Positions 35,252 to 45,500 of a stretch of DNA of 64,000 nucleotides are shown here, one piece after another (positions within the stretch are counted from its first letter, which is position 1; every line of letters starts with the position of its first letter). The translations under genes were made by a program, and so were the position numbers. The stretch comes from Brachionus plicatilis. Taxonomy: Eukaryota > Rotifera > Eurotatoria > Ploima > Brachionidae. The stretch lies in contig QEOQ01000041.1 of NCBI GenBank assembly GCA_010279815.1, positions 189,048 to 253,047 of the forward strand, written 5' to 3'. The notes beneath the pieces are model-generated. The model saw nothing but the letters and a program-made list of their open reading frames with translations, had not been told where the DNA came from and did not search any database.

Positions 35252-36159
35252 ATGATCAATACAAGTAGTATTTATAATAGTAGTATTTTTAAATCAATAT
35301 CAAGTAAGACCTTTGGCAATTTTTGGCTTAAATTTTTTTTAAAAATATTTTTCTTTTTCCAAGATTCATTGTCCCTTGAGATGCCATCATTTGAAAGCCC
35401 AATTGATCAGTAAGTTTTTAATTTTAAAATTTTGTTGCCAATAAACCTGTTTTTTTTTCAGGCCAAGACACTTATGTATCCGTCTGGCTACCGGGCCTCA
35501 GTACTATTCCTGATGTGACCCACGCTCCAAAGTCTAAAAATTCAAGCACTGCTGATAAACACTCAATACGCTATGCAAGCCATTTGGATGATGTATTGTG
35601 TGTTAATTCAGAAGGCGGCATTATCAGCGGCAGTGTCGGTAGCTTGAATAAATTTATCATGCCGCAAAGAAGATCGACTGCAACTACACCAGCTTCGTCG
35701 ATCTACAAATCACGAAAGCAGTCGTCATCTTCATCAGACACTTCAACAGATTCATGTGAATCGATTCAAAGTTTAAATGACAGAGGAAACTCTTCCGAAT
35801 TTATTGATTTTGATGAAATAGCAGACAATCCGGACTCACTGTTGCTCAGCTTCAAGTGTCCGCTGAGCGACCAAAAAGAGGTCGAATGGAAGACCCTGTT
35901 GGTCAATGGAACTTTGTACGTGGACATCCCGCTAAGCGTTCTACCTGAGGGATCGCGCGACAGTTTCATTTCATTGCTTGAATTTGCCGAAGAAAAACTC
36001 GAGTGCGAAAAGGTGTTTGTTTGCTTTAAGCGAAACAGAACTGATAGACAAGCTTTGATGAGAGTCTTCATGTTTTTGGGATTTTCTGTTGTGCCACCTG
36101 GCTCCAAAGAAGTTCCACAAAACGATGACATCATATCCATGGTTTACAATATTCAATGA
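35252..36159 (+). CDS. OAZ: Ornithine decarboxylase antizyme (+1 frameshifted)
   Basis: Model: ATG at 35252, exons 35252-35303, 35364-35409 and 35462-36159. Frame 0 ends at TGA 35511-35513; a +1 shift there (skipping 35511) joins frame 0 (49 codons) to 35512-36159, for 264 aa. Antizyme binds ornithine decarboxylase monomers, sends them to the proteasome without ubiquitin and blocks polyamine uptake. The second frame has the family core: WKTLLVNGTLYVDIP, LPEGSRDSFISLLEFAEEKL, VFVCFKRNRTDRQALMRVF and a LGFSVVPPGS tail. Before the shift site the peptide reads GPQYYS, as expected near antizyme recoding sites. A serine-rich, weakly conserved region (about residues 60-120) separates the shift site and core. 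Polyamine-stimulated frameshifting is known for the family and inferred here. Confidence 0.93.
35508..35514 (+). promoter_or_regulatory. Programmed +1 ribosomal frameshift site (TCC TGA T)
   Basis: The bases TCC-TGA-T are the canonical metazoan antizyme shift site: the last sense codon is UCC, then the UGA stop of frame 0, with the +1 codon GAT following. The downstream frame is the conserved antizyme core and has no ATG near its start, so frame 1 is reachable only by recoding. No pseudoknot was evaluated. Confidence 0.93.
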
Positions 36160-38703
36160 GAAATTTAACACCATGTTTGAATGCTATTTTATTCTAATTA
36201 CTTTATTTAGAGGATTTTCTTTTACAAAAAAAAAATTAGAAAAAGCCAAAAAAATTTAAAAATCAAAAAAAAAACAAAAAAAAATCAAGTTAAGATATAA
36301 ACATTTAACTAGTTTCATTTAAACTTTACTCTATTCGCTTGAATGCTGTTTTCTGCTTCTTTTTTTTAAGTTACCCCCCACTTTGCTTGAATTTTTAGAT
36401 AGCTAACTTTTTTCTTAATATTCTTTTTTTTTCTTCTTTTTTTTTGTATATTTAATTCAGCTAATTGATCAACATATTTTAAAGTCAGAAGTTTTTAATA
36501 ACGCAATTTCGAAACATTGTATCATTTAAGTATAACAATTTAACTAACTTTGCTCATCATTTTCCTGTTTACAAAAAATTCCAATCTAATGAAATTAATG
36601 ATTTTTCGAGTCTTTAATGACAATTTTTTTGATTATCGTGCTTAAAAATCTTTTCTTTCTTCATATTGGGCTAAATCTGATTGATTTTTTTTCAAACATT
36701 TAGAATAAAATTCCTTTTTTTTTCTATTTTTTTGTGTTCATTTTTATAGTTGAAATTAGAAATAAAATTTAAAATAACATTTTTTTCCTTAAATATAAAT
36801 TCAATTTTAATTTGGTAATGTCGACTAAAAGATCAAGTGTTCACAATAAAATGTGAACATATCATTTCAGAATTTGATCATTTTGATCACAAAAATAATT
36901 ATTCAACATTATGTGATCAAAACATAATAACCAAATAATTTTTTCTATTAAAGTAATTTTAAAATAAATTATTAAATTAATGCTGAACTTAAAATAAAGT
37001 ATGATTTGGCTTCAGCAAAGTATGATATTTTTAAATAAATTTAATTGCATAGCAAAATTTTGAATATGTGAATTTTTGAAGAAGGAAAAGGTATTGAGTT
37101 ACATATGTCAAAAATAAATAAAGTATTTTTTTTAACTTTGTTTAATTGATTGAGTTTAAAAAACTTTTCTTTTTAAATACTCTAAAACTGAAAACCCCGA
37201 GTGGTTTTTTGACACAGTTTGACATCTTCTTTTGGTTATTGCTCAATAAATTTAATATTTTTTGACAATTTTGTTTTTCCATCAAAATCAAAGTAATAAA
37301 CATTATCGTAAATGAGAAATTTACTTCGAATACCACAAATTTTTGATAAAACACTCCAAACTTTTGAGTTTTTCCTCCAATTTTATTAGAATAACCACAA
37401 AAAATAAAACATAGAAATAAAAAAAAAACACTTTTTTATTATTAGACACCAATTTGATTAAAATGACAATAAAAATTAAAAAAAATTTTCGACTTGTGAC
37501 ACTAAATATTTTAATTTGGACTAGCCCAGTAGCGTTTTTTGGGGTATTATATTAAAGTTTTGTGGTATCGATTTAATGGCCCTGTAAAAACTCCAAGAAA
37601 TGCTATCAAATTGATGGTTTTTAATTTAATCTTTTAAATTCATCCAATGACTCACATCCTTAGAGATATTCAGATACTTTGCTTACACTTCTCTTGCTTT
37701 TTGGTAACGCTTCAGCGTCTTTGGCTGTATATTTAAACTGGTTTTATAAAATGCTGAGTGAACTGGAAATTTTATTTTATTTCAAGAAAAAGTTGCTTTT
37801 TATATTTTCAAATTACATTGGTTAAAGAAAATTCTATTAGTTATTAACTGTAAAAGATAAAACATTGGAGGACTTTGTTTTATATTAGGATTCAATTTTA
37901 AATAAAAAGTGAAGTTGTAACCAAATAAGTGTAAATAAATAAAAAATAATGTTTTTTTTATTTAATTTGGTATTAATTAAATTTTTTATGTATAATCTTA
38001 ACAATTAGGGAATTTTATTTAATATTTGGGAGAAAAAATTAAAATTTTGAGGTATTATTTTAAAGTTTTGTGGTATCGATTTTGCTGGCCCATAGTTAAT
38101 TAATTTCGATTACAAAATATTCATAAAAATCATTTTTCATGAATTTTCTTTAGTAAAATTGAATTTTACAAAAGAAAATTCAATTTTAGTCCGTCCTTTA
38201 AACTATTTTTGAAAAAAATTCGTAACACATGTTAAATGACTGCATTTAAACTGAATTTTCGTTTTTTAACCTTGCAGTTGTATCTTCGAGTCTACAGTGT
38301 TAATTTTTTTTTAAGGATGAAATCTTGTCTTGAATTCTAAAAAGCAACACCAAAAAATTATAAGAAGAATTTTTAACTTTTATATTTAATTCATTTTTCT
38401 TTATCATCGCCGAATCTGGCGTAATTTTTTTGAAATAAATAAAAATGATAATATTAATTTAAATAAATTAAGAAATAAATTAATTGAAACTGAAATAAAA
38501 TTCTAATTATGCCACGGCAGTTTTATTTCATGATTGCCTACTAAAAAATTCTAAAAATCCTCTGTATAAATAAATTTACCCGGTCGAGATAAAAACATCC
38601 AGCATTGTTTTTTGTGACAAACATCGGAATTTAATCGGGTGACCTGTAATTCCTCTGCAAAAAAGCAAAAAAATCTTTATTATTTTAAATTCTTTATTTT
38701 ATC
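36160..38703. other. Antizyme 3' flank and intergenic DNA with a direct repeat
   Basis: No gene recognised. The sequence around 37540-37580 (GTATTATATTAAAGTTTTGT then GGTATCGATTT) is repeated directly at about 38050-38090. The two copies differ at several positions and lie about 510 bp apart. Confidence 0.5.
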
Positions 38704-38705
38704 TA

Positions 38706-38893
38706 CAGTGCTTAAGAAATACAATGCAAATGCTACTTTTTTTTAAATGTAAGAATTTTATGGAATTTTCCAAAATATTACGTACAATTACATAATTTTA
38801 CGAACAATGTTTAATGTAAGATTATGTAATCTTACTAAATAATACGTAAAATTACGGAAAAAGTGGCATTTGCATTGTATTTCTTAAGCACTG
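38706..38893. mobile_element. TA-flanked palindromic MITE, 188 bp
   Basis: Terminal inverted repeats CAGTGCTTAAGAAATACAAT face each other and continue to GCAAATGC; both ends abut TA (38704-38705, 38894-38895). TA flanks and CAGTG ends fit Tc1/mariner-derived MITEs. The interior contains TTACGTAAAATTACG-like runs. No coding sequence. Confidence 0.8.
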
Positions 38894-39077
38894 TATTTAC
38901 ATTAATCCAAAATCGAAGTGCACTTTTATCACAATTTTTTCTATTTTAAAAAACACGATTAAAATCAATACAACAAAATTTTGAATAAAATACCCCATTT
39001 TTTATTGTTTCCTCGAATATTAAATAAATTCTCTAATTATTAGGATTAAACATAAATTATAAATTGTAAATTAATTA

Positions 39078-39482
39078 CCGTAAGCCCTTGCGCATAGGCG
39101 CAGCAGTTAATACCAAGCCCTACCACTGCCGCAATGCGGCTAATCCCAGTCATTTCATGTAAAAAAAAATTAAAATTGAATTAAAAAGATTTTTCGCGCC
39201 TAAGACAGGATCCGGTAATTACCATGTGGTAAACCCAATAATTTGTCGTTTTACCGCACCATAAACTGATTCATAACCGCGAAAAAAAAAATAAAATAAG
39301 CATTTAAATGCCGTTATAGGTCGATTTTAATTTATTAAAGTTTCGAAACAACCGCATGCGGTAAAATTAAGTTTTTAAGGAAAAAAAAAACATTTTTTAA
39401 TAAAAAGAAGAATTGCAAAACCAACTTTTTTAAATTTTTTTCTCTTTTTAAAAAATGTGCGCCTATGCGCAAGGGTTTACGG
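39078..39482. mobile_element. GC-richer TIR element, 405 bp, TA-flanked
   Basis: Ends CCGTAAGCCCTTGCGCATAG and CTATGCGCAAGGGTTTACGG are inverted and flanked by TA. The interior holds unusually GC-rich tracts for this window (CTACCACTGCCGCAATGCGG near 39120, CCGCATGCGG near 39350). No coding sequence. It lies inside a larger inverted repeat whose arms are near 38964-39010 and 39765-39800 (TTTTGAATAAAATACCC). Confidence 0.75.
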
Positions 39483-39923
39483 TAACACTAAATTAAATAA
39501 AAATCTAATATTTTTAATTTATTGACACTTTTTCTTAATGAATAATAGCTAATTTGTGAAAAAGAATCTAATTTTTTTTTTAATAAAATATTGTAATGAT
39601 CCATTTTTTTTTCCAATTAAAATTTAAATTTGAAGCTAATAACTTTAATGGCTTTAAAAAAATTCTAGAAAATGTTCTAGTTTCTAGGAAAATGTACCTT
39701 AATTTAGGTACTTTTACATAAATTTGTTATCTTTTTTTAAGAAAAAGTGTCAATAAGTTAAAATGGGTATTTTATTCAAAATTTTGTGGTACTCGAACTA
39801 AAAATTCTGTAGAACATTTTCATTATTACTAAACGATTTCTGAATTTTTCAATAAGAAGTAATTTTGAATTGATCTGTGTCAAACTTAACAATCCCTTTT
39901 TTTTAAGTATTTACTTATTAAGT

Positions 39924-40235
39924 CAGACTTGTTTATAAGTCACATTTTTAAATCTAAGTCACAAAAATTTAAGTCCAGGTTATGACTTGCACAAAAATTT
40001 TTATCAATATCTGCTTCATTTGGACCAGTTGAAAGAATTTTTTCATAATCTGGTTACATTAACATACTGTATAGGTCAAGATTAACAGCCAGGAATTTGG
40101 AAGCAACTACTTTAACTTTCTACTTTTGGTATCAAATATGGATTTATTAAATCATTGACTTGACTTAAAACAAAAAAAAAAATTTAAGTCTTTGATTTGA
40201 CTTGACTAAAGACTTTTGACTTAAAAACAAGTCTG
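39924..40235 (+). mobile_element. Shrunken hAT element with a transposase tail
   Basis: Left end CAGACTTGTTTATAAGTCA and right end, reverse-complemented, CAGACTTGTTTTTAAGTCA form TIRs. The flanks TATTAAGT and CATTTAGT match at 6 of 8 positions, a worn 8-bp duplication. Inside, about 40000-40130 reads ISASFGPVERIFS, stop, SGYINI, then RSRLTARNLEATTL, the hAT C-terminal dimerisation domain. This ties the CAGACTTG/AAGTC ends to the hAT superfamily. Confidence 0.75.
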
Positions 40236-41430
40236 CATTTAGTCGCACTCTTTAACGAACCCAGAAATTATATTCTATTATAAAAATCATAATTTAATTA
40301 GAAAGATTTTTAGATTTTTCAAAAACATATTTTTTTAGATGTTGAATATAATTTATAAAAAATAGACCGGAATTTCTTCAAAGCTCAATTAATTTTTTTA
40401 TTATTAAGCTTTTGATATTTGTTCGATTCAATAAGACAGTTTTTTCAAACTAAAATTCATTTATATTTATTTTTGAATTTTTTGAATTTTAAATTTTAGT
40501 TGATGCCTTAAAAAATGATATAAAGTTAAGGGGGAAAAGCGTTCATTTTATCATTAAAGTAGAATTAAAAAATTACAAAATCTTTATTTTATGCTAAAAC
40601 CAATTAAATCAAAAAATTCAAGAAACGAATTTGAAAATTTTGAAAATTAAATTTTGAATTTAATAATGAGACTTATTTAAATAATTCAATATAGCCCATA
40701 AGTTTTATTAGCTTTTCGATTTTAATTCAAAAAATAATATTAAACGAGACAAAATCATGCAGCTTTTAGTTATGTGACAGAAGATAGATGTCACGCGCCT
40801 TCATTTTTATGAGAAATTTTTAATGTGTTTTTTAATTCACTAAATTCACTGCTTTTAAATGCAATATCAATTATTAAAACATGAACATTATTTAAATTAA
40901 GATAGGCTTTTTAATAAAAACAGAATTAATAAAGTCTATTTTTATAATTTAGTAAGGATAGAAATTATTTAGACTTACTTTAGTTTGAACCTGAAGGTAA
41001 TAAAATTAATAAATTTAAAAAAAACTTCAAACAAAAATTTCTTTCGATTTTTAAACTAAAAAAGCAAATTTAAAAGAGAAAAATTTTCGAATTTATATAA
41101 AACAATGATTGTCGAAATTCTTTAGAAAACAAAGCTTTAATTGCGCACTTATTTTCAATTCCTTTGTATAGAAAAAAATTTGAAAGTAAATCAACTTGAA
41201 TGCTTTTTGACGAGAAGTGGCAAAAAAAAATACTAGCCAACATTTCCTTGGAAATACAAAATTAAATTTTTAATCATCCAAAATATTCATCATAATTTTG
41301 AATAAAAATCAAACATTTTAATCAGCTTTTTTAATAAATAAAAGAATTTTTAATAATTATTTTTATTTATTTTGGTGACACATTTTTTAATTTAAAATAA
41401 AATCAGCCAAAATACACAAGATCGAATGGT
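40236..41430. other. Intergenic, 3' side of RPS9
   Basis: AT-rich, with no recognised gene or repeat. Confidence 0.5.
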
Positions 41431-42507
41431 TTACTCTTCGTCTTCGGCAGCAGCATCACCACCAGCAGCTCTCTTGGCATTTCTTCGCTTTACACGGCCT
41501 TAAAATAAATTGATTAGCATTTTTTTTACCAAAAAATTTCCGAACACGCGCCCTCAGTCAAAATAGCTTTTTTCTAAATCAAAAAATTTCATACAGGTAA
41601 ACGGCGATTTTAAAGTCATCATTGGACAAGCGTGTCCCTCTGTGTCAAGTAAATAAAAATAATTACCTGGTCTGCCACCTCCGAATGGTGATTGCAATGA
41701 AAATTCAATGTGTTTCTGTGAATCTAATCTTACGATGAACGACGGGATGTTAACTACTTGTTTTCTTACTCTAATATAAAAAAATGTTTAAAAAATTGAA
41801 AAAAAATGGCCGAGTAGAGCCTAAAAGATTTTCGCCCTCAGTAGGTTAAACAAGTTAAATGAAATCACTAAATTTCATACAGGTAAACGGCGTTTATTGG
41901 TCATCATTGGACAAAAATACCTCTTATCTGGGTACAAATTACCTCTTAGGGTTAAAGAGAAAATATTGTGCATGATGGACGTAGAACATTGTAAACAATG
42001 TTCAAGTGGCCCATCCAATCTAATATTAAATTAACCATAATAGTCATGATTCTATTAATTAAAATTTAGTCTAAAACAGACTGAACTAAGTCGTGTTCTT
42101 TACCTGATGTGTCTTTGACGGATCAAAACACGCGCATGATGGATAGACTTGGCAAGACCAACATTGAAGACTTGGGTTTGAAGACGTCTTTGCAAAAAGT
42201 CCTCTACTTTCAGACCCAAGACGTAATCGAGCTTCATTTTGTTCTCTTCCAACACTCCGATTCGCACTAAACGTCTTAGCAAGGCATTTCCTTCGAAGAG
42301 ACGCTTTGGATCTCTTTCTTCCAAAGTCAACAAATCTCTGGCAGCTTTTCTAATTTTGGCCAATGTGTAGCGCACTCTCCATACTTCATGCTTGTTTCTA
42401 AGACCAAACTGGCCGATTAATTTTAACTCTTGGTCCAAGCGTTCCTTTTCGAATGGACGACGCGGAGTAGAGTAGGTTTTGTTGTAGACAAATGGAACTC
42501 TGACCAT
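41431..42507 (-). CDS. RPS9: 40S ribosomal protein S9 (uS4)
   Basis: Three exons on the minus strand: 42507-42104, 41770-41667, 41498-41431, giving 191 aa (human 194). uS4 binds 18S rRNA early in small-subunit assembly and helps form the mRNA entry channel. Conserved features include [40 protein letters not shown], the S4 RNA-binding domain ([20 protein letters not shown], then [17 protein letters not shown]), and the eukaryotic tail [15 protein letters not shown] ending in DEE. Introns (333 and 168 bp) are longer than is usual here because each carries snoRNA sequence. Upstream, a pyrimidine tract CCTTCCACCT (minus strand, about 42569-42578) could be a 5' TOP start, and a 5' UTR intron may end at the TTTAG before AGGTGAGCAAAG; both are tentative. 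Confidence 0.98.
41542..41636 (-). ncRNA. C/D-box snoRNA in RPS9 intron 2
   Basis: On the minus strand, a C box ATGATGA (41622-41616) and D box CTGA (41557-41554) are bracketed by a terminal stem. GGACACGC and GTCC on the 5' side pair with GGGC and GCGTGTTC on the 3' side, about 12 base pairs with a two-base bulge. C to D spacing is about 70 nt, normal for the class. The internal guide-like segment CGCCGTTTACCTGTATGA is shared with the snoRNA in intron 1. Ribosomal protein introns are classic snoRNA hosts. Such RNAs direct 2'-O-methylation. Confidence 0.8.
41829..41914 (-). ncRNA. C/D-box snoRNA in RPS9 intron 1, paralogue of the intron 2 snoRNA
   Basis: C box ATGATGA (41907-41901) and D box CTGA (41841-41838). 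The terminal stem TTTTTGTCC pairs with GGGCGAAAA (nine pairs, two G-U). The 5' half, from TTGTCCAATGATGACC through CGCCGTTTACCTGTATGA to AAATTT, nearly equals that of the intron 2 RNA, whereas the stretch before the D box differs. They therefore share a D' guide and have different D guides. GTGATTT after the putative D' region could be a C' box. Confidence 0.8.
41964..42085 (-). ncRNA. H/ACA-box snoRNA candidate in RPS9 intron 1
   Basis: On the minus strand, the hairpin GAACATTG-TTTA-CAATGTTC (42003-41984) is flanked by pocket strands GCCACTT and TACGT, and by an outer stem GGATGG/CCATC. An ACA box (41969-41967) follows, with three further bases (ATA) to the expected 3' end. The spacing from the upper stem to ACA is 14 nt, the value H/ACA guides use. 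ATATTA upstream fits the H box (ANANNA), and an AT-rich 5' hairpin (AATAG...CTATT) is possible but weak. Confidence 0.55.
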
Positions 42508-45500
42508 CTTTGCTCACCTCTAAATTTAGGTAAAAAAATTTAAGTCTTGAATGAGTCGATGTTTTGCAGGTGGAAGGCCCGCATCAACCCTATTAAATAA
42601 GATACAGCATGGGTACAAAGGATATTTTGTTTTTTTAATTTGAAGCAGTTCACTTTGCATTGGGATGCTTGTGAATGCAAAAAAAGTATATACTATGCAT
42701 ATTTCAAATAGAATGTAGAAAAAATTGGTAATGAATTAAATTTATTTTAATAAAAAAAAATCTGCAGAAAAAAAATAAGAGAAACAGTCTTTATTTAAGA
42801 CTGATTTGTTTTATTTGGGATTTTTTTAATTTAAATTTGCTTTTTAACTTTAAAATTAATTAAATTTTATTTTTTTATAATGCTCAAATTTCAGTCTTAA
42901 ACTTGGTTTACAGATTGTTAAAATTAATTACAAGTGTATAAACAAAATTTAATTTCAATCAATATTTGACTTTAATTATCAATTATTCATTCAAAAGCCT
43001 GGATTAAAGTTTTGGCAAAATTTTTCTTTTTGAAAAAAAAAAATTGTCAAGTGATTATGGGAAGAAAAATTTCAACTAATTATATTCATTAAGGCCAAAT
43101 AATTGAAGCACAATCTTAACAATTCGAGGTATCGATAAGAATCTTCTTCCTTCCTTGAATTTTTGAGAACTACTACCACTTTGAGTAATTTTCAAGATTA
43201 CGGCTTATAAATCGGATATTGATCTCGAAAGAGTATTTTGAGCACTAAATACTAGATTTTAAAACTAATTAAAAAATTTAAAATTTTTCATTAAAATTAA
43301 TTGAATCAATAAAAAAGGGCAAATTAAAAGAAGTAAAGTCAGTTTTAAGACGGTCGTCTGATTAAAAATAGGAAATTTTGTCAAATTTTTCTTTTATGAC
43401 ATTGAAATTTTATTTTTATTGAATTTAAGAATCGTAAATATTAAACGACGCCAAAAAATCAATATCAAATAAAGGAGTTGTGAAACCTCTCGTTAGAAAA
43501 AATTTTCATTATCCTTAATATGAAAAACTTTGAAAAAATCAAATTGATTCAATTTTTTTCTCTCCTTGTTTTCCGGGTCAAACAATTTTTTATTTAAAAA
43601 TAATTAAGTAAGTTAGCTAACTAAGTGGTAAGATAAGAATTTAATTCAATTTGATAAATGTATCATGAAATCGATTTGTTTGTAAATCGTTTAATTTAAT
43701 TTAAAATTAAATTAAATTGGAAATTTTAGAGAAGAGAGCGTTGATTTTATTTTTGTTGAAAAAAAATTTTGAAACTAAGCAAATTACATAATTTTAATGG
43801 ATTTTTTTAAATTCTGTTCTCAGTGCAGAATTTATGTCATTTTAAAGTTGTCCGAAATTTTTTTGTCAACATGATAAAAACAAAATATCTGAAACTATTT
43901 GATTTAAATAGTTTTTTTCGTTAAATCATACCAGCTCGCAACAAAAGATATATTTTGATAAACAAAAAGAACTTTTTTTTTTAATTTAATGACAAAGCAA
44001 ACAAAATTTATTCATTTTTATGCAAAAAAGTAAATTAAAAAATTCTAATATACTTTTTAAAAATTCATTAAATAATATATATGGAGTTCTATCCGATTAA
44101 AACAACAAACACGGAAGAATTTTTAATGAGCAGAATTTTTTTTAAAGTTTAATTTTGAAATTTACGATGACAAATTTTGCATTAAATGTAAGTTTTTGAC
44201 CTTTAAACATTTATATCTAAATTTACCCAATTGCTTTGAATTTATTTATCTAATCATTATGAATTTTTCAGTCTTGTTTATTTTGATTTAAAAGAAATCC
44301 CAAATAATTTTAAATGAATATATCTGAATGTTGGATATTTTTAAAGATTTTTCAATCTTTAAAGTGATGCATTAGAAAAATACCTAACTTTTAAGAAATG
44401 AGTGTTTTTATCAATCAATTTTAGTGGTCAAAAAATTTATTAAGTCAAAGTATTTTTTCTAAATTTTTAAAAATAACATTAAGCAATTATTTTATTTGAA
44501 TGACTCGACTCCAAAAATTAAGAATACGAAAATTTTAAACAAATTTACTTCAGACAGTTTGGCATAAAATAAAATGAGAAAAGCTAGTAAGAAAATCAAT
44601 TCAAAAGGATATTATATTGCTGACGATTAATTGATTTTAGTCTAATAGTTTTATTAAGTAAATGTTTTGAAAATTATTAGTAATGTTTTTGATTCTAATT
44701 GAAATTTTTTGAGTGAATTTCAAAATTTAAATAAATATTTCTAGGAAATAAGTTTTTGGTTTATTTTTTATGAGAAAAAGCATTATTTATTAAATCGATA
44801 AAAAATGTAAAACCTAAAAATGCTTAGGGAGAGATCTAAACTTGAATGAGAAAATTTTGCAGTTTTCGCCCTGAATTAATCTGCAGTTCTTCCAAAAAGT
44901 TCTTTTAAAAAGCGAATTAAATTTAGATTAAATTGATTTATTTGATTTTTGATTTTATCTTGATTTTAAAATCTCAGTTTTACCTAATTGAGTAGATCTA
45001 AAAATTTTCAAGCATTCAATCTTATTTGCTTTTTTTTGTTTATTTGTTCTTAAAATAAATGTAATTAGCGAATATGTGGTCTAATATTCAATTAACAACT
45101 AAGTCGTTCTGATTTTCTTTTTATTTTAAGCATGCATTTATCTCAAAAATAAAAAAATAAAATTTTTTGATCGACAACATGGGTCTTTAGCTCCTAGGTC
45201 GCATCCAGGAATATCGATTTGTTAATGAATTTAGGCAAGCAGTTTTTACAATTCGAATCACTAATTGCACCAAAGCTTCTTTGTTGTTTTTGCTTTTCCG
45301 AAAGAGATCCTCTATTCGCAAGATCCATATCCTTTATCATTTTGACTCGCTTGAATTTTTTCATCAATTAAAAAAATTAAAAATATCTTTTTTCAGAAAA
45401 AAGAAAACAAACTCGAAATATTCTAAGCTTTTAAATTAATTGTTATATCTTTTTGAAGATTTGATTAAAATGGGTAGTAATCGAAGCTATTATTGAAGAT

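Noticed and set aside
35766..36174. Minus-strand frames opposite the antizyme core
   Set aside because: They overlap a strongly identified sense gene and have no homology of their own.
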